From: Cyclobacteriaceae bacterium
Lineage (GTDB): Bacteria; Bacteroidota; Bacteroidia; Cytophagales; Cyclobacteriaceae
NCBI GenBank assembly: GCA_026994125.1
Contig: JALWRJ010000140.1
Coordinates: forward strand, 1-7,514
DNA: 7,514 nt
Direction of reading: 5' to 3'
Position numbers and translations under genes: made by a program. Below the pieces are notes generated by a model. The model saw nothing but the letters and a program-made list of their open reading frames with translations. It was not told where the DNA came from and did no database searches. Shown in pieces: positions 1 to 6,270 of this stretch; within the stretch, counting starts at the first letter, position 1, and each line of letters starts with the position of its first letter.

Positions 1-1
1 C

Positions 2-1096
2 AGTATGGACTTTTCGGTAAATAAATCGGGCGAAATCAGGTTTGGTTTGGGAGCCATCAAAGGCTCGGGCGAGGCAGCCGTAGAAGCCATAATAAGCGAA
101 CGAGAAGCAAACGGGCCTTTTACCGACATCTTTAATTTTGCCGAACGTGTAAACCTAAGAGCCGTTAACAAAAAAACCTTTGAAAGCCTGGCCATGGCCG
201 GAGCCTTCGACTGCTTTGAAGGAATTAACCGCAGGCAATACTTGTGGCAGGATGGCGACCAACCCAGTGGTATTGAGCTGGCTGTTAAATATGGTAGCAA
301 TTTCCAAAACGATAAAAATGCCGCTCAACACTCGCTTTTTGGAGGCGATAGCGGAGTAGAAATCCCAAAACCTAAATTTCCGGTTTGCGAGCCTTACAGC
401 GATATTGAAAAATTAAAAATTGAAAAAGAAGTGGTTGGTTTCTACATTTCGGGCCACCCCTTAGATGAGTACAAAATTGACATTGAACAATTTTGCACCT
501 GTACCGTAGATCAATACCTCAATTACAAAAATCAAAATATTAGAGTAGCAGGAATAGTAACCAAATTTAGCGAACGAATTTCTAAACGAGGCGCCCCCTT
601 TGGGCTGTTTAGCATAGAAGACTACAACGGCACTTTAAACATGGCCATGTTTGGAGAAGATTACATGAAAAACAGACACATGCTGCAAATAGGCGGGTTT
701 GTATACCTATTAGGCCGGGTAGAAGAACGCTACAACAGCCCGGGCGAGTGGGAGTTCAGACCCCGGGTAATCCAGCTGCTATCTAACGTGCGCGAGCAAT
801 ACACCAAAGGCATAGCACTGCAAGTAGAAGTAAGCAACTTAACCCCCGAATTGGTAGATAAAATTGAAATGCTTGCCCACGAAAACCCGGGAAAATGCAA
901 ATTTATAGTAACCTTGTATAGCCAGGAAGAAAGCCTTCAGGTTGAGCTATTGTCTAAAAAATACCTGGTAGCCCCTACCAATTCGTTGCTTAACGGGCTT
1001 ATGCTTCTTGATGATGTTTCGTACCGCATATTATCGGACAAAATTGAAATGCCCAAGGAAACCCGACCCGATTTTAAAAAGTTTGCCAAAAGTTAA
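2..1096 (+). CDS. dnaE: DNA polymerase III subunit alpha, C-terminal part (5' truncated by window edge)
   Basis: Replicative polymerase alpha subunit, C-terminal third. The frame is open to the left edge, so the ATG at position 5 is an internal Met and the true start lies outside the window. Numbering from that Met, a helix-hairpin-helix lies at about 16-70 (GAIKGSGEAAVEAII). A QHSLF pentapeptide at 108-112 (bases 326-340) fits the QxxLF beta-clamp binding motif that lies between the HhH and OB domains in alpha subunits. The DnaE signature ISGHPLDEY is at 148-156. An OB-fold follows at about 178-260 (VAGIVTKFSERISKRG onward), then a roughly 100-residue tail ending at TAA 1094-1096. The active-site PHP and palm regions are upstream and not visible. 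It precedes a thioredoxin gene on the same strand, an arrangement I recall from other Bacteroidota. No clear terminator separates the two. The identification is firm; completeness of the N-terminus cannot be judged. Confidence 0.97.
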   Translation, partial: SMDFSVNKSGEIRFGLGAIKGSGEAAVEAIISEREANGPFTDIFNFAERVNLRAVNKKTFESLAMAGAFDCFEGINRRQYLWQDGDQPSGIELAVKYGSNFQNDKNAAQHSLFGGDSGVEIPKPKFPVCEPYSDIEKLKIEKEVVGFYISGHPLDEYKIDIEQFCTCTVDQYLNYKNQNIRVAGIVTKFSERISKRGAPFGLFSIEDYNGTLNMAMFGEDYMKNRHMLQIGGFVYLLGRVEERYNSPGEWEFRPRVIQLLSNVREQYTKGIALQVEVSNLTPELVDKIEMLAHENPGKCKFIVTLYSQEESLQVELLSKKYLVAPTNSLLNGLMLLDDVSYRILSDKIEMPKETRPDFKKFAKS

Positions 1097-1168
1097 TCTA
1101 TGTTTTAGCTACAAGTTCCCCAATACCTAAAACCTAAAAAGATAATACGGGTTGGGAATTATTTGTAA

Positions 1169-1176
1169 TATATTTG
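1169..1176 (+). promoter_or_regulatory. Bacteroidota-type -7 box upstream of trxA
   Basis: TATATTTG exactly fits the Bacteroidota -7 consensus TAnnTTTG and lies 34 bp before the trxA ATG. Transcription would start near 1181-1185, leaving a short A-rich leader without a Shine-Dalgarno sequence, as is usual in this phylum. The upstream TTTG (-33) element is not clear: the nearest TTG, at 1152-1154, is closer than the usual 17-23 bp spacing. The box suggests that trxA has its own promoter rather than relying only on dnaE transcription. Confidence 0.5.
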
Positions 1177-1210
1177 CGTTCAACTGAAACAAAAAATTAA
1201 ACACATATAC

Positions 1211-1528
1211 ATGGAACCCTTAATTATTACAGATGCTAACTTTAAAGAAGTTTTAAACACCGACAAACCCGTATTGGTAGATTTTTGGGCAGAATGGTGT
1301 GGCCCTTGCAAAATGATTGGCCCCATTGTAAAAGAACTGGCCAACGATTACGATGGAAAAGCAGTAATTGCCAAAGTAAATGTAGATGAAAACCCCGGCA
1401 CTTCAGCCGAGTTCGGTATTCGCAGCATTCCTACCCTACTAGTTTTTAAAAATGGCGAAATTGTTGATAAGCAAATTGGTGCCGTTCCCAAAGCTGTTTT
1501 GGCGGGTAAATTAGATGCTCAATTGTAA
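1211..1528 (+). CDS. trxA: Thioredoxin
   Basis: Cytoplasmic 105-aa dithiol-disulfide oxidoreductase that reduces protein disulfides and is itself recharged by thioredoxin reductase. The redox motif WCGPC is at residues 29-33, with Cys30 and Cys33 as the active pair. The preceding VLVDFWAEWC block carries the buried acidic residue Asp24 (Asp26 in the E. coli protein). The cis-proline loop is SIPT at 72-75 (Pro74), followed by the FKNGE turn at 79-83. The length equals that of classical Trx1, and there is no signal peptide or extra domain, so this is a housekeeping thioredoxin rather than a ResA/TlpA-type periplasmic protein. The ATG at 1211 gives the canonical N-terminus. It has a good -7 box upstream and a very strong terminator 17 bp after the stop codon, so it is probably a monocistronic unit or the end of a dnaE-trxA transcript. 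Confidence 0.97.
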   Translation: MEPLIITDANFKEVLNTDKPVLVDFWAEWCGPCKMIGPIVKELANDYDGKAVIAKVNVDENPGTSAEFGIRSIPTLLVFKNGEIVDKQIGAVPKAVLAGKLDAQL

Positions 1529-1545
1529 TTTTAAGACTCAAGGTA

Positions 1546-1595
1546 AAAAGACGTTAGACACCAGATCAAATCTGGTGTCTAACGTCTTTTGTTTT
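1546..1595 (+). terminator. Rho-independent terminator after trxA, 20-bp perfect stem
   Basis: The arms at 1546-1565 and 1571-1590 are perfectly complementary over 20 bp, with a 5-nt TCAAA loop. The stem ends in an A4/T4 closing stretch, and the downstream strand continues TTTTGTTTTT. The left arm starts 17 bp after the trxA stop codon. Because the stem has A residues on its left flank, it could also stop transcription from the other side. It ends only 28 bp before the ATG of the next gene. Confidence 0.93.
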
Positions 1596-1618
1596 TAAAC
1601 TCTAATTTAACCTTAACT

Positions 1619-2518
1619 ATGAAACCTACACTACTTGTGCTGGCAGCCGGCATGGGCAGCCGCTACGGAGGCTTAAAACAAGCCGATCAGGTGGGCCCTT
1701 CGGGCGAAACCATTATCGATTATTCTATTTATGATGCCATACGAGCCGGATTTGGTAAAGTAGTGCTGGTGGTTAGGCAAAACATTTTAGAAGAAATGAA
1801 AGCCCTATTTGATAGCCGATGGGGCGGTAAAATTAAGATTGAGTATGCCATACAAGAAGTTAACATACCTATTGAAGGCATTAGCCACCTGCCCGAACGC
1901 ACTAAACCCTGGGGTACCGGACATGCTGTAATGGTTGCTAAAAAATATATACACGAGCCTTTTGCCGTTATTAATGCAGATGATTTTTATGGCCCCGAAG
2001 CCTTTAAATCTATCTGTTCATTTTTGCAAAACAACATTACAGATAAGGAAAATGTAATGATTGGCTACATTCTTAAAAACACCCTGTCCGACCACGGGTT
2101 TGTATCCAGAGGTATTTGCGAAACCGATGCCAACCGTTATTTAATTAGCATTACCGAATGCACTAATATTGGTCGCACCGGAGACCATGTAGCCTATAAG
2201 GATGAAAACGGGTTTATGAGGCCATTAGATGAAAACGCACATGTATCTATGAATTTTTGGGGGTTCACTCCTGCCTTTTTTACCGAAGCCGAAAAGCTGT
2301 TTAACACTTTTGTACAACAAAATGCCGGTAACGAAAAAGCAGAGTTTTACATTCCGAGTGTAGTATCGGCTCTAATGCAACAAAAAGGCTTAAAAATAAA
2401 AGTACTAGAAAGCGATGCTTTTTGGATGGGAGTTACTTACATAGAAGACAAGCCTGTGGTAGAAAAAAACATACGCCACCTAACCGAAATGAAACTGTAT
2501 CCTAAAAAGTTGGTGTAA
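1619..2518 (+). CDS. Nucleotidyltransferase family protein (sugar-phosphate nucleotidyltransferase-like)
   Basis: Predicted cytoplasmic 299-aa NTP-transferase that would join an NTP to a sugar phosphate or similar phosphorylated substrate, releasing pyrophosphate. Visible motifs are the N-terminal nucleotide-binding loop LAAGMGSRYGGLKQ at 8-21, GTGHAV at 99-104 (nucleobase/substrate loop), INADDFYG at 118-125 with the metal-binding acidic pair, NFWGFTP at 212-218 and WMGVTYIED at 269-277. The loop is a variant: GxGSRYGGLKQ replaces the usual GxGTRLxPxTxxxPK, so the nucleotide and sugar cannot be deduced. A TTG at 1589 would add ten residues, but it lies inside the terminator stem, and the ATG at 1619 starts directly before the conserved beta-strand, so I chose 1619. 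No partner kinase or sugar gene is in the window. A MurU-like or LPS/capsule precursor role is possible but unsupported. The family call is sure; the substrate is unknown. Confidence 0.88.
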   Translation: MKPTLLVLAAGMGSRYGGLKQADQVGPSGETIIDYSIYDAIRAGFGKVVLVVRQNILEEMKALFDSRWGGKIKIEYAIQEVNIPIEGISHLPERTKPWGTGHAVMVAKKYIHEPFAVINADDFYGPEAFKSICSFLQNNITDKENVMIGYILKNTLSDHGFVSRGICETDANRYLISITECTNIGRTGDHVAYKDENGFMRPLDENAHVSMNFWGFTPAFFTEAEKLFNTFVQQNAGNEKAEFYIPSVVSALMQQKGLKIKVLESDAFWMGVTYIEDKPVVEKNIRHLTEMKLYPKKLV

Positions 2519-2521
2519 TAA

Positions 2522-2547
2522 ATAAGCCGGCTTGTAAGCCGGCTTAT
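2522..2547. terminator. Bidirectional hairpin between convergent genes
   Basis: ATAAGCCGGC (2522-2531) pairs with GCCGGCTTAT (2538-2547) around a 6-nt loop TTGTAA. The core AAGCCGGCTT is itself a palindrome that occurs twice in tandem. The hairpin starts 4 bp after the nucleotidyltransferase stop codon and lies 46 bp beyond the receptor stop on the other strand. On the - strand it is followed by TTATTTATTA, a better T-rich tail than on the + strand. It probably terminates both convergent transcripts. Confidence 0.75.
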
Positions 2548-2593
2548 AGTCCACAATAGGCACAAATCACTCTAACCTAATTTATTGCCCGTA

Positions 2594-4606
2594 TTAATTT
2601 AAGCTAAATAAAGCGGAAAAATTAACACTTCTTCCCGGACCAGGGATACTATTAAAATTAAGATGGTCTATATAAAAGGTGTCTAATATATTGGCTGCCT
2701 CTACATTAAAGGTAAGCGAAGATTTGCCTAAGCTAATGCTGTAATGTGCCTGTGCATTTAGCAGGTTATAGCCCGGAGTTTTAGTTTCGCCAAAGGAGTA
2801 CCTTACATTATTTTGAGTAGTAACTGATTGTAGTTGCACGCCAATACCCCAATCTTTTTTAGTGTATTTTAAGGTTAGCTTATTTTTTAAAGGAGGTATT
2901 AATGGCAAGGCAACCCCATCATTATCAACTCCATAGCTATATTGAAACCGAGTACCCAATGCTAAGTTTGGTGTTAACTGCCACAAAGCATTGCCTTCAA
3001 ACCCGGATAACATAGCCCATGGTAAGTTTACATAAAATTTCACTCCTGTTGCACCAATAGTCATGGGGCTATATTCTGGTCTGTATTCGCCTAAAATGTA
3101 CTGTGGCATATAATAGCTAAACACTTGCAGGTGCCATTCTATGGTTTTAAGTCGGCTCCCATAACCTGTTTCTACGGCAAGCGCTTCTTCGGGTTTTAAG
3201 TATGGATTACCAATGTAATCATAGTTATCTTGGGCATTAAACAAGTAATAGCCAAAACCTTCGGTAACACTAGCCTGCCTTTGGCTGTACTTAATCGAAA
3301 AATTAATTTTTGATTTTTCCGTAACATTAACATTCCAATGCGAAGAGATGAATGGCAACACCAGTACATTACCCGATATGCCCACATAGCCAATGGCTTC
3401 CAGTTGTTTAATGCCAAATGGATCGGTTATTTGGTTTACTCCTAACTCAATGCGTGCTGTGTTGGAGACTTCCCATTTATCTCCCCAGCTTAAAGTGTTG
3501 GCAATACTAAGTGCCACATCATTTTTTTGCACATCGGGCCAGGTAAGCATATACATGGGTATTTCATTGTTGGGGTACATCGTCATTTCGGCTCTGGATT
3601 GGCTTAAGTAGTAGTCTAAGCTGGCATTCCATTGTACATTTGGGCTAAAATCTCTTGTCCAATTTACATAGGCGCCATAGGTATTGCTCCACCCGGGCAT
3701 ATCCATATGCATAATAACTTCTCTTTGCGAATCATCCATTTGATGAAAAATATTGCTTCCATAGAGTTTGGCTTCCACTTCGGAGTGCTCGTAATATTGC
3801 ACCATAGCAAGCGAATAAATATTACCTTTAGCCGCAGATACATCCATGGGCAATGCCGGATAGCCCACATTTTGCGCCAAATCAAAAATGTATTCGGCTG
3901 TAAGCAACGTATTGTCATCCATTAAATAACTACCCGAAATAGCCAAATTATTTTTTTGATACTGCGAAAAATTTACTGTACTACCTCCACCGGATTTGTA
4001 GTTGTTTGCTTTCCTAAAGGTAGCGTTGGTTCTAAAGGCAAACTTTTTGTTACCATACCCCAGGCTGTACTGGGTATTTATTTCGTTGTTTACAGATTTA
4101 AAGCCCGCACCAAGTTGCCCATGCCAACTACCCACCTGCCTAAATACCGGTGTTTTTGTGTGTAAGGTTATGGTACCAGCAGTTGAATTAGTCATTTTAG
4201 TATTTTGGGCATCTTTTGAAATACTTATTGATTTTATATTATTTGTTGAAACATAAGAGCTTACAGGATCCATTTTATCGGTACAGGCACTAAATATTTT
4301 CATGTTATTAATGGTTACCGGAGCTCTTTCGCCTGCCATGCCTCTATACACGGGTTCGGCCGCATAGGCACCTCTTTGCACTACATCTACCCCGCCTATT
4401 TTACTCAAATAAGCCCCTACCGAAGCGGTTGTATTGGTGTTATCCTCTTTGTTTAAAGTGTTATCTATACTTTCGTTAGAAACTACAATCTCGTTTAGTT
4501 GGTAGGTTTTAGTAGAATCAGGAGGTGCTGTTATGGCAGCTTTGGGTTGTGCCCACATATACAGGGGCAACAACCAAAGCAAACAAAAACTAACAACTGT
4601 TTTCAT
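2594..4606 (-). CDS. TonB-dependent outer membrane receptor, OprC-like, probable copper uptake
   Basis: Predicted 670-aa outer-membrane beta-barrel that would import a ligand with energy from TonB. A signal peptide covers residues 1-19 (cut after MWA), a TonB-box-like QLNEIVVS lies at 36-43, the plug at about 55-150 and the barrel from about 160 to the end. It lacks the N-terminal carboxypeptidase-regulatory-like domain common in Bacteroidota receptors. In the plug, FSACTDKMDP places Cys108 and Met112 as CxxxM. In the barrel, His288-Gln-Met290 gives HxM. These match the CxxxM-HxM copper site of Pseudomonas OprC, and the Cys-to-His spacing of 180 residues equals that from OprC Cys143 to His323 as I recall them. 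Further Met/His clusters occur at 299-303 (MHMDM) and 341-353. The start is 9 bp after the stop codon of the Met-rich lipoprotein gene, so the two are surely co-transcribed. The receptor call is firm; copper as ligand is a strong inference. Confidence 0.92.
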   Translation of the reverse strand: MKTVVSFCLLWLLPLYMWAQPKAAITAPPDSTKTYQLNEIVVSNESIDNTLNKEDNTNTTASVGAYLSKIGGVDVVQRGAYAAEPVYRGMAGERAPVTINNMKIFSACTDKMDPVSSYVSTNNIKSISISKDAQNTKMTNSTAGTITLHTKTPVFRQVGSWHGQLGAGFKSVNNEINTQYSLGYGNKKFAFRTNATFRKANNYKSGGGSTVNFSQYQKNNLAISGSYLMDDNTLLTAEYIFDLAQNVGYPALPMDVSAAKGNIYSLAMVQYYEHSEVEAKLYGSNIFHQMDDSQREVIMHMDMPGWSNTYGAYVNWTRDFSPNVQWNASLDYYLSQSRAEMTMYPNNEIPMYMLTWPDVQKNDVALSIANTLSWGDKWEVSNTARIELGVNQITDPFGIKQLEAIGYVGISGNVLVLPFISSHWNVNVTEKSKINFSIKYSQRQASVTEGFGYYLFNAQDNYDYIGNPYLKPEEALAVETGYGSRLKTIEWHLQVFSYYMPQYILGEYRPEYSPMTIGATGVKFYVNLPWAMLSGFEGNALWQLTPNLALGTRFQYSYGVDNDGVALPLIPPLKNKLTLKYTKKDWGIGVQLQSVTTQNNVRYSFGETKTPGYNLLNAQAHYSISLGKSSLTFNVEAANILDTFYIDHLNFNSIPGPGRSVNFSALFSLN

Positions 4607-4615
4607 GGTATTTTT

Positions 4616-5437
4616 TTAAAACTCAATGGCAAAATAATGGCCTTCATCTATCATATTATCTCCATCTTTAATGGTAAGGTTTACATGCCAAAGGCCGGAC
4701 ATAGTAAAGTTTACACTTCCTTTATAGTGGCCATTACCCATACTTACGGGGTTTACATTATCGGGGCTACCATGCCCCATGGTGGGCATTTCCGGGGCAA
4801 TGGTTACTTCTAATCCATCAACTGTTGGAAAACTCATCATAGATTCTTTGGTGTAAATACCTATTTCAAAATCGTTGATGCCTACATCGGGTTTGGTCGG
4901 GTTTAGTAGCGCAACAAAGTATTTTTTATCCGGGTTTGAGGCCGACAAGAAAGAGAGTAAAGCCGGGTTGTCCTTTTCTACTACCTTTGGGCTAAATTGC
5001 AGGGTTCCACTGCCCCGGTTGTTTTCAAAAGCAATATCCATATTCCATACCCCCATATCAGAAGTTGGCATAATAAAAACAACTGCTCCTTCATAGGCAT
5101 TCATCTCTTTAGAAAATTTGGGTTGCTCCACCGGGCTTGTGTGTTGCATGGTTGTACCATTCATCATCATGGTCATCATGGGTTTTAGCGTAAAATTCCA
5201 ATCCGAAGCTCTTTCGCCCGAAATTGAATCGTACACCTCAATATATATTTTATTAAAACCAACAAATGGGTCTTCCATCATGTAAATATCTAATTTATAG
5301 GCATCTACATTTGTTTTAGAAGATAATACCAACGCCATATCTTTCAACGGACTTTCAGGCGTTGGTGCTTCTTCTTTTTTGCAGCTGTTTAGTGAGGTTA
5401 TTACTACTAAGGTGAGTATAAATTTTAATTTATTCAT
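4616..5437 (-). CDS. Methionine-rich lipoprotein with two YtkA/FixH-like domains, putative copper-binding
   Basis: A 273-aa predicted lipoprotein. The signal peptide ends in the lipobox SLNSC with Cys19 as the lipidated residue, followed by KKEE. That resembles the lipoprotein export signal (Lys plus acidic residues just after Cys) reported in Bacteroidota for surface display. The rest is an internal duplication of a roughly 100-residue beta domain at about 45-140 and 172-270. Each copy has a Met/His segment (87-99, with six Met and His99; 217-222, PEMPTMGH), a TSP or GSP turn, a Y-x-G-x-V-x-F segment with Met two or one residues later, and a G-[VL]-W-x-[MV]-[DN] strand. This pattern resembles YtkA-like/FixH-like proteins. 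By my count 21 of 273 residues are Met, and after Cys19 there is no other Cys, which suits Cu(I)/Cu(II) binding by thioether and imidazole groups. It sits 9 bp before the OprC-like receptor gene and probably hands metal to it. The lipoprotein call is firm; the function is inferred. Confidence 0.85.
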   Translation of the reverse strand: MNKLKFILTLVVITSLNSCKKEEAPTPESPLKDMALVLSSKTNVDAYKLDIYMMEDPFVGFNKIYIEVYDSISGERASDWNFTLKPMMTMMMNGTTMQHTSPVEQPKFSKEMNAYEGAVVFIMPTSDMGVWNMDIAFENNRGSGTLQFSPKVVEKDNPALLSFLSASNPDKKYFVALLNPTKPDVGINDFEIGIYTKESMMSFPTVDGLEVTIAPEMPTMGHGSPDNVNPVSMGNGHYKGSVNFTMSGLWHVNLTIKDGDNMIDEGHYFAIEF

Positions 5438-5465
5438 GGGTTTAAATTTTTAAGTAATACTATGG

Positions 5466-5488
5466 TTTGTAAATTTTATTTTTACAAA
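5466..5488. repeat. Inverted repeat upstream of the lipoprotein start (possible operator)
   Basis: TTTGTAAA (5466-5473) and TTTACAAA (5481-5488) form an 8-bp perfect inverted repeat with a 7-bp spacer. It lies 28-51 bp before the lipoprotein ATG on the - strand, a normal place for a promoter or operator. No regulator is encoded in the window, and in AT-rich DNA such repeats also occur by chance. Confidence 0.35.
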
Positions 5489-5555
5489 TGGTGTTTTATT
5501 GGCTACCTAATTATCAAAAAAGCACCTGTTTAATCTATGCAACCTGCTAAGCAAA

Positions 5556-5624
5556 TGCACTAAGATTATTGCATTTCATGTATGCTCGTGCAAGGGTGTT
5601 TTACCCCTTTGCTATCTTAATGCA
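5556..5624. repeat. Nested inverted repeats, possible structured leader RNA
   Basis: An outer pair TGCA-c-TAAGAT (5556-5566) and ATCTTA-a-TGCA (5614-5624) gives 10 pairs with one mismatch. Enclosed in it is a second hairpin, GCAAGGGT (5590-5597) pairing with ACCC (5603-5606) and TTGC (5609-5612), with a 2-nt bulge and a GTTTT loop. On the - strand this would lie in a leader of the lipoprotein-receptor transcript, about 120 bp before the ATG. A regulator-binding site with inverted half-sites is the alternative. No known riboswitch class is recognised. Confidence 0.3.
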
Positions 5625-5821
5625 CATGTGGTTTTCCTAAAAAATTATTATTGATGGCAACAGAATTTCTGCTGCAAATCATTAAGATTACACCCGGCTA
5701 AAACAGTAGGCTCTAAAAAAGCAATGCATACATAGGCACCTCATCTCCCAAGTATTAATGGGGATGTTAACTGTATAGCATTTGGTGTAAGTTAGATAGA
5801 AGGCTGCAGGTTGCAACCCAA

Positions 5822-6208
5822 TTAGATTTGAGGAGGGGTAAAGGGAGGTTCTAAAACAACTGTATCCCAAAATTTATCTCTGCTATCGAAAGCAGCTGAA
5901 ACCAGCACCGCTGTTACATGAGGTGCAAATGCAAAATCTTTATTAGGTAAGAATGATTTTAACGAAGGTAAGTAGTTAGCTTCGGTGGGGGAAGTTGTAG
6001 GTGCTTGAGGAAAAATGTCAATATCGATAAGCTCCTTAGCCACATAACACTTACCATTACACATTAGCTCCGGTTTATCTTTATTAACACAAAACATTTC
6101 CGTTATTTCTTCCACATTGAGTTCGTACCTTATCCATACTACTGTATTGTAAAATTGGGCAAACAGGATAAGCGCTAAAAAAACCGATGAAATTAACTTA
6201 CGTATCAT
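5822..6208 (-). CDS. Small signal-anchored protein with C-x9-C-x3-C cysteine cluster, function unknown
   Basis: A 128-aa protein with a basic start (MIRK) and one hydrophobic segment at about 5-26, which is either a signal peptide or a membrane anchor. There is no lipobox cysteine. Right after the hydrophobic segment comes a compact cysteine cluster, FCVNKDKPELMCNGKC, with Cys40, Cys50 and Cys54 and Met49 next to Cys50. The rest has no further Cys and ends in a proline-rich tail (PPFTPPQI). I recall similar small proteins with a CxNK...CNGKC core beside TonB receptors for metals in Bacteroidota, but no characterised function. The cluster on the outer side of the inner membrane suggests metal binding or thiol chemistry. 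It is the first gene of the - strand cluster, 384 bp before the lipoprotein gene, so it may have a separate transcript. The ATG at 6208 gives the whole hydrophobic segment and is well supported. Confidence 0.75.
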   Translation of the reverse strand: MIRKLISSVFLALILFAQFYNTVVWIRYELNVEEITEMFCVNKDKPELMCNGKCYVAKELIDIDIFPQAPTTSPTEANYLPSLKSFLPNKDFAFAPHVTAVLVSAAFDSRDKFWDTVVLEPPFTPPQI

Positions 6209-6225
6209 TTATAATTTATCTACCG

Positions 6226-6250
6226 CAAAATAAGACTTATTTATCTTATT
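6226..6250 (-). promoter_or_regulatory. Possible promoter/operator of the cysteine-cluster gene
   Basis: Read on the - strand, 6233-6226 is TTATTTTG, which matches five of the six fixed bases of the TAnnTTTG -7 box and lies 17 bp before the ATG at 6208. It overlaps a 7-bp inverted repeat, AATAAGA (6229-6235) and TCTTATT (6244-6250), which itself includes the palindrome ATAAGACTTAT (6230-6240). A repressor bound there would block the promoter. The region is very AT-rich, so this is tentative. Confidence 0.3.
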
Positions 6251-6270
6251 AAAAAATGATATTAATCATT
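6251..6270 (-). terminator. Weak AT-rich hairpin with T run after the caspase-like gene
   Basis: Read on the - strand, AATGAT (6270-6265) pairs with ATCATT (6260-6255) around a 4-nt TAAT loop, and TTTT follows at once. The hairpin begins at the stop codon of the caspase-like gene. Its shape is that of an intrinsic terminator, but the stem has only one G-C pair, so it may be leaky. It suggests the caspase-like gene and the metal cluster are separate transcripts. Confidence 0.4.

Larger units (their letters stand above)
5438..5821. other. 384-bp non-coding gap upstream of the lipoprotein-receptor pair
   Basis: I see no credible gene here on either strand. The only sizeable frame (- strand, 5688-5870) overlaps the end of the cysteine-protein gene out of frame and has no protein-like features. 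I find no exact TAnnTTTG box reading toward the lipoprotein gene and no tRNA-like fold. The stretch does hold inverted repeats (listed separately), an imperfect direct repeat around TAAGATTA (5551-5568 and 5674-5690), and nine TGCA tetranucleotides between 5538 and 5815. It probably contains the promoter and regulatory leader of the lipoprotein-receptor operon, or the remains of a lost gene. Confidence 0.5.

Noticed and set aside
5..7. ATG as the start of the DNA polymerase III alpha gene
   Set aside because: The frame continues open to the window edge, and the residues after this Met are internal DnaE sequence well before the HhH domain; the polymerase core must lie upstream.
1102..1133. Inverted repeat GTTTTAG/CTAAAAC after dnaE as a terminator
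   Set aside because: The stem is only 7 bp and AT-rich, the loop is 18 nt and no T run follows, so it does not look like an intrinsic terminator.
1589..1618. TTG-initiated N-terminal extension of the nucleotidyltransferase
   Set aside because: The TTG overlaps the last bases of the terminator stem, and the ten extra residues precede the conserved N-terminal beta-strand that starts at the ATG at 1619.
3632..3925. 97-aa reading frame on the + strand and similar frames between 3196 and 4256
   Set aside because: All are antisense or out-of-frame shadows inside the receptor gene, which is a continuous and convincing TonB receptor over that span.
5809..5818. Palindrome GGTTGCAACC just after the cysteine-cluster gene as a terminator
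   Set aside because: A 10-bp palindrome without loop or T run on either strand; more likely chance or a protein-binding half-site.
5688..5870. 60-aa reading frame on the - strand in the gap
   Set aside because: It overlaps the 3' end of the cysteine-cluster gene in another frame and has no recognisable domain, signal or start context.
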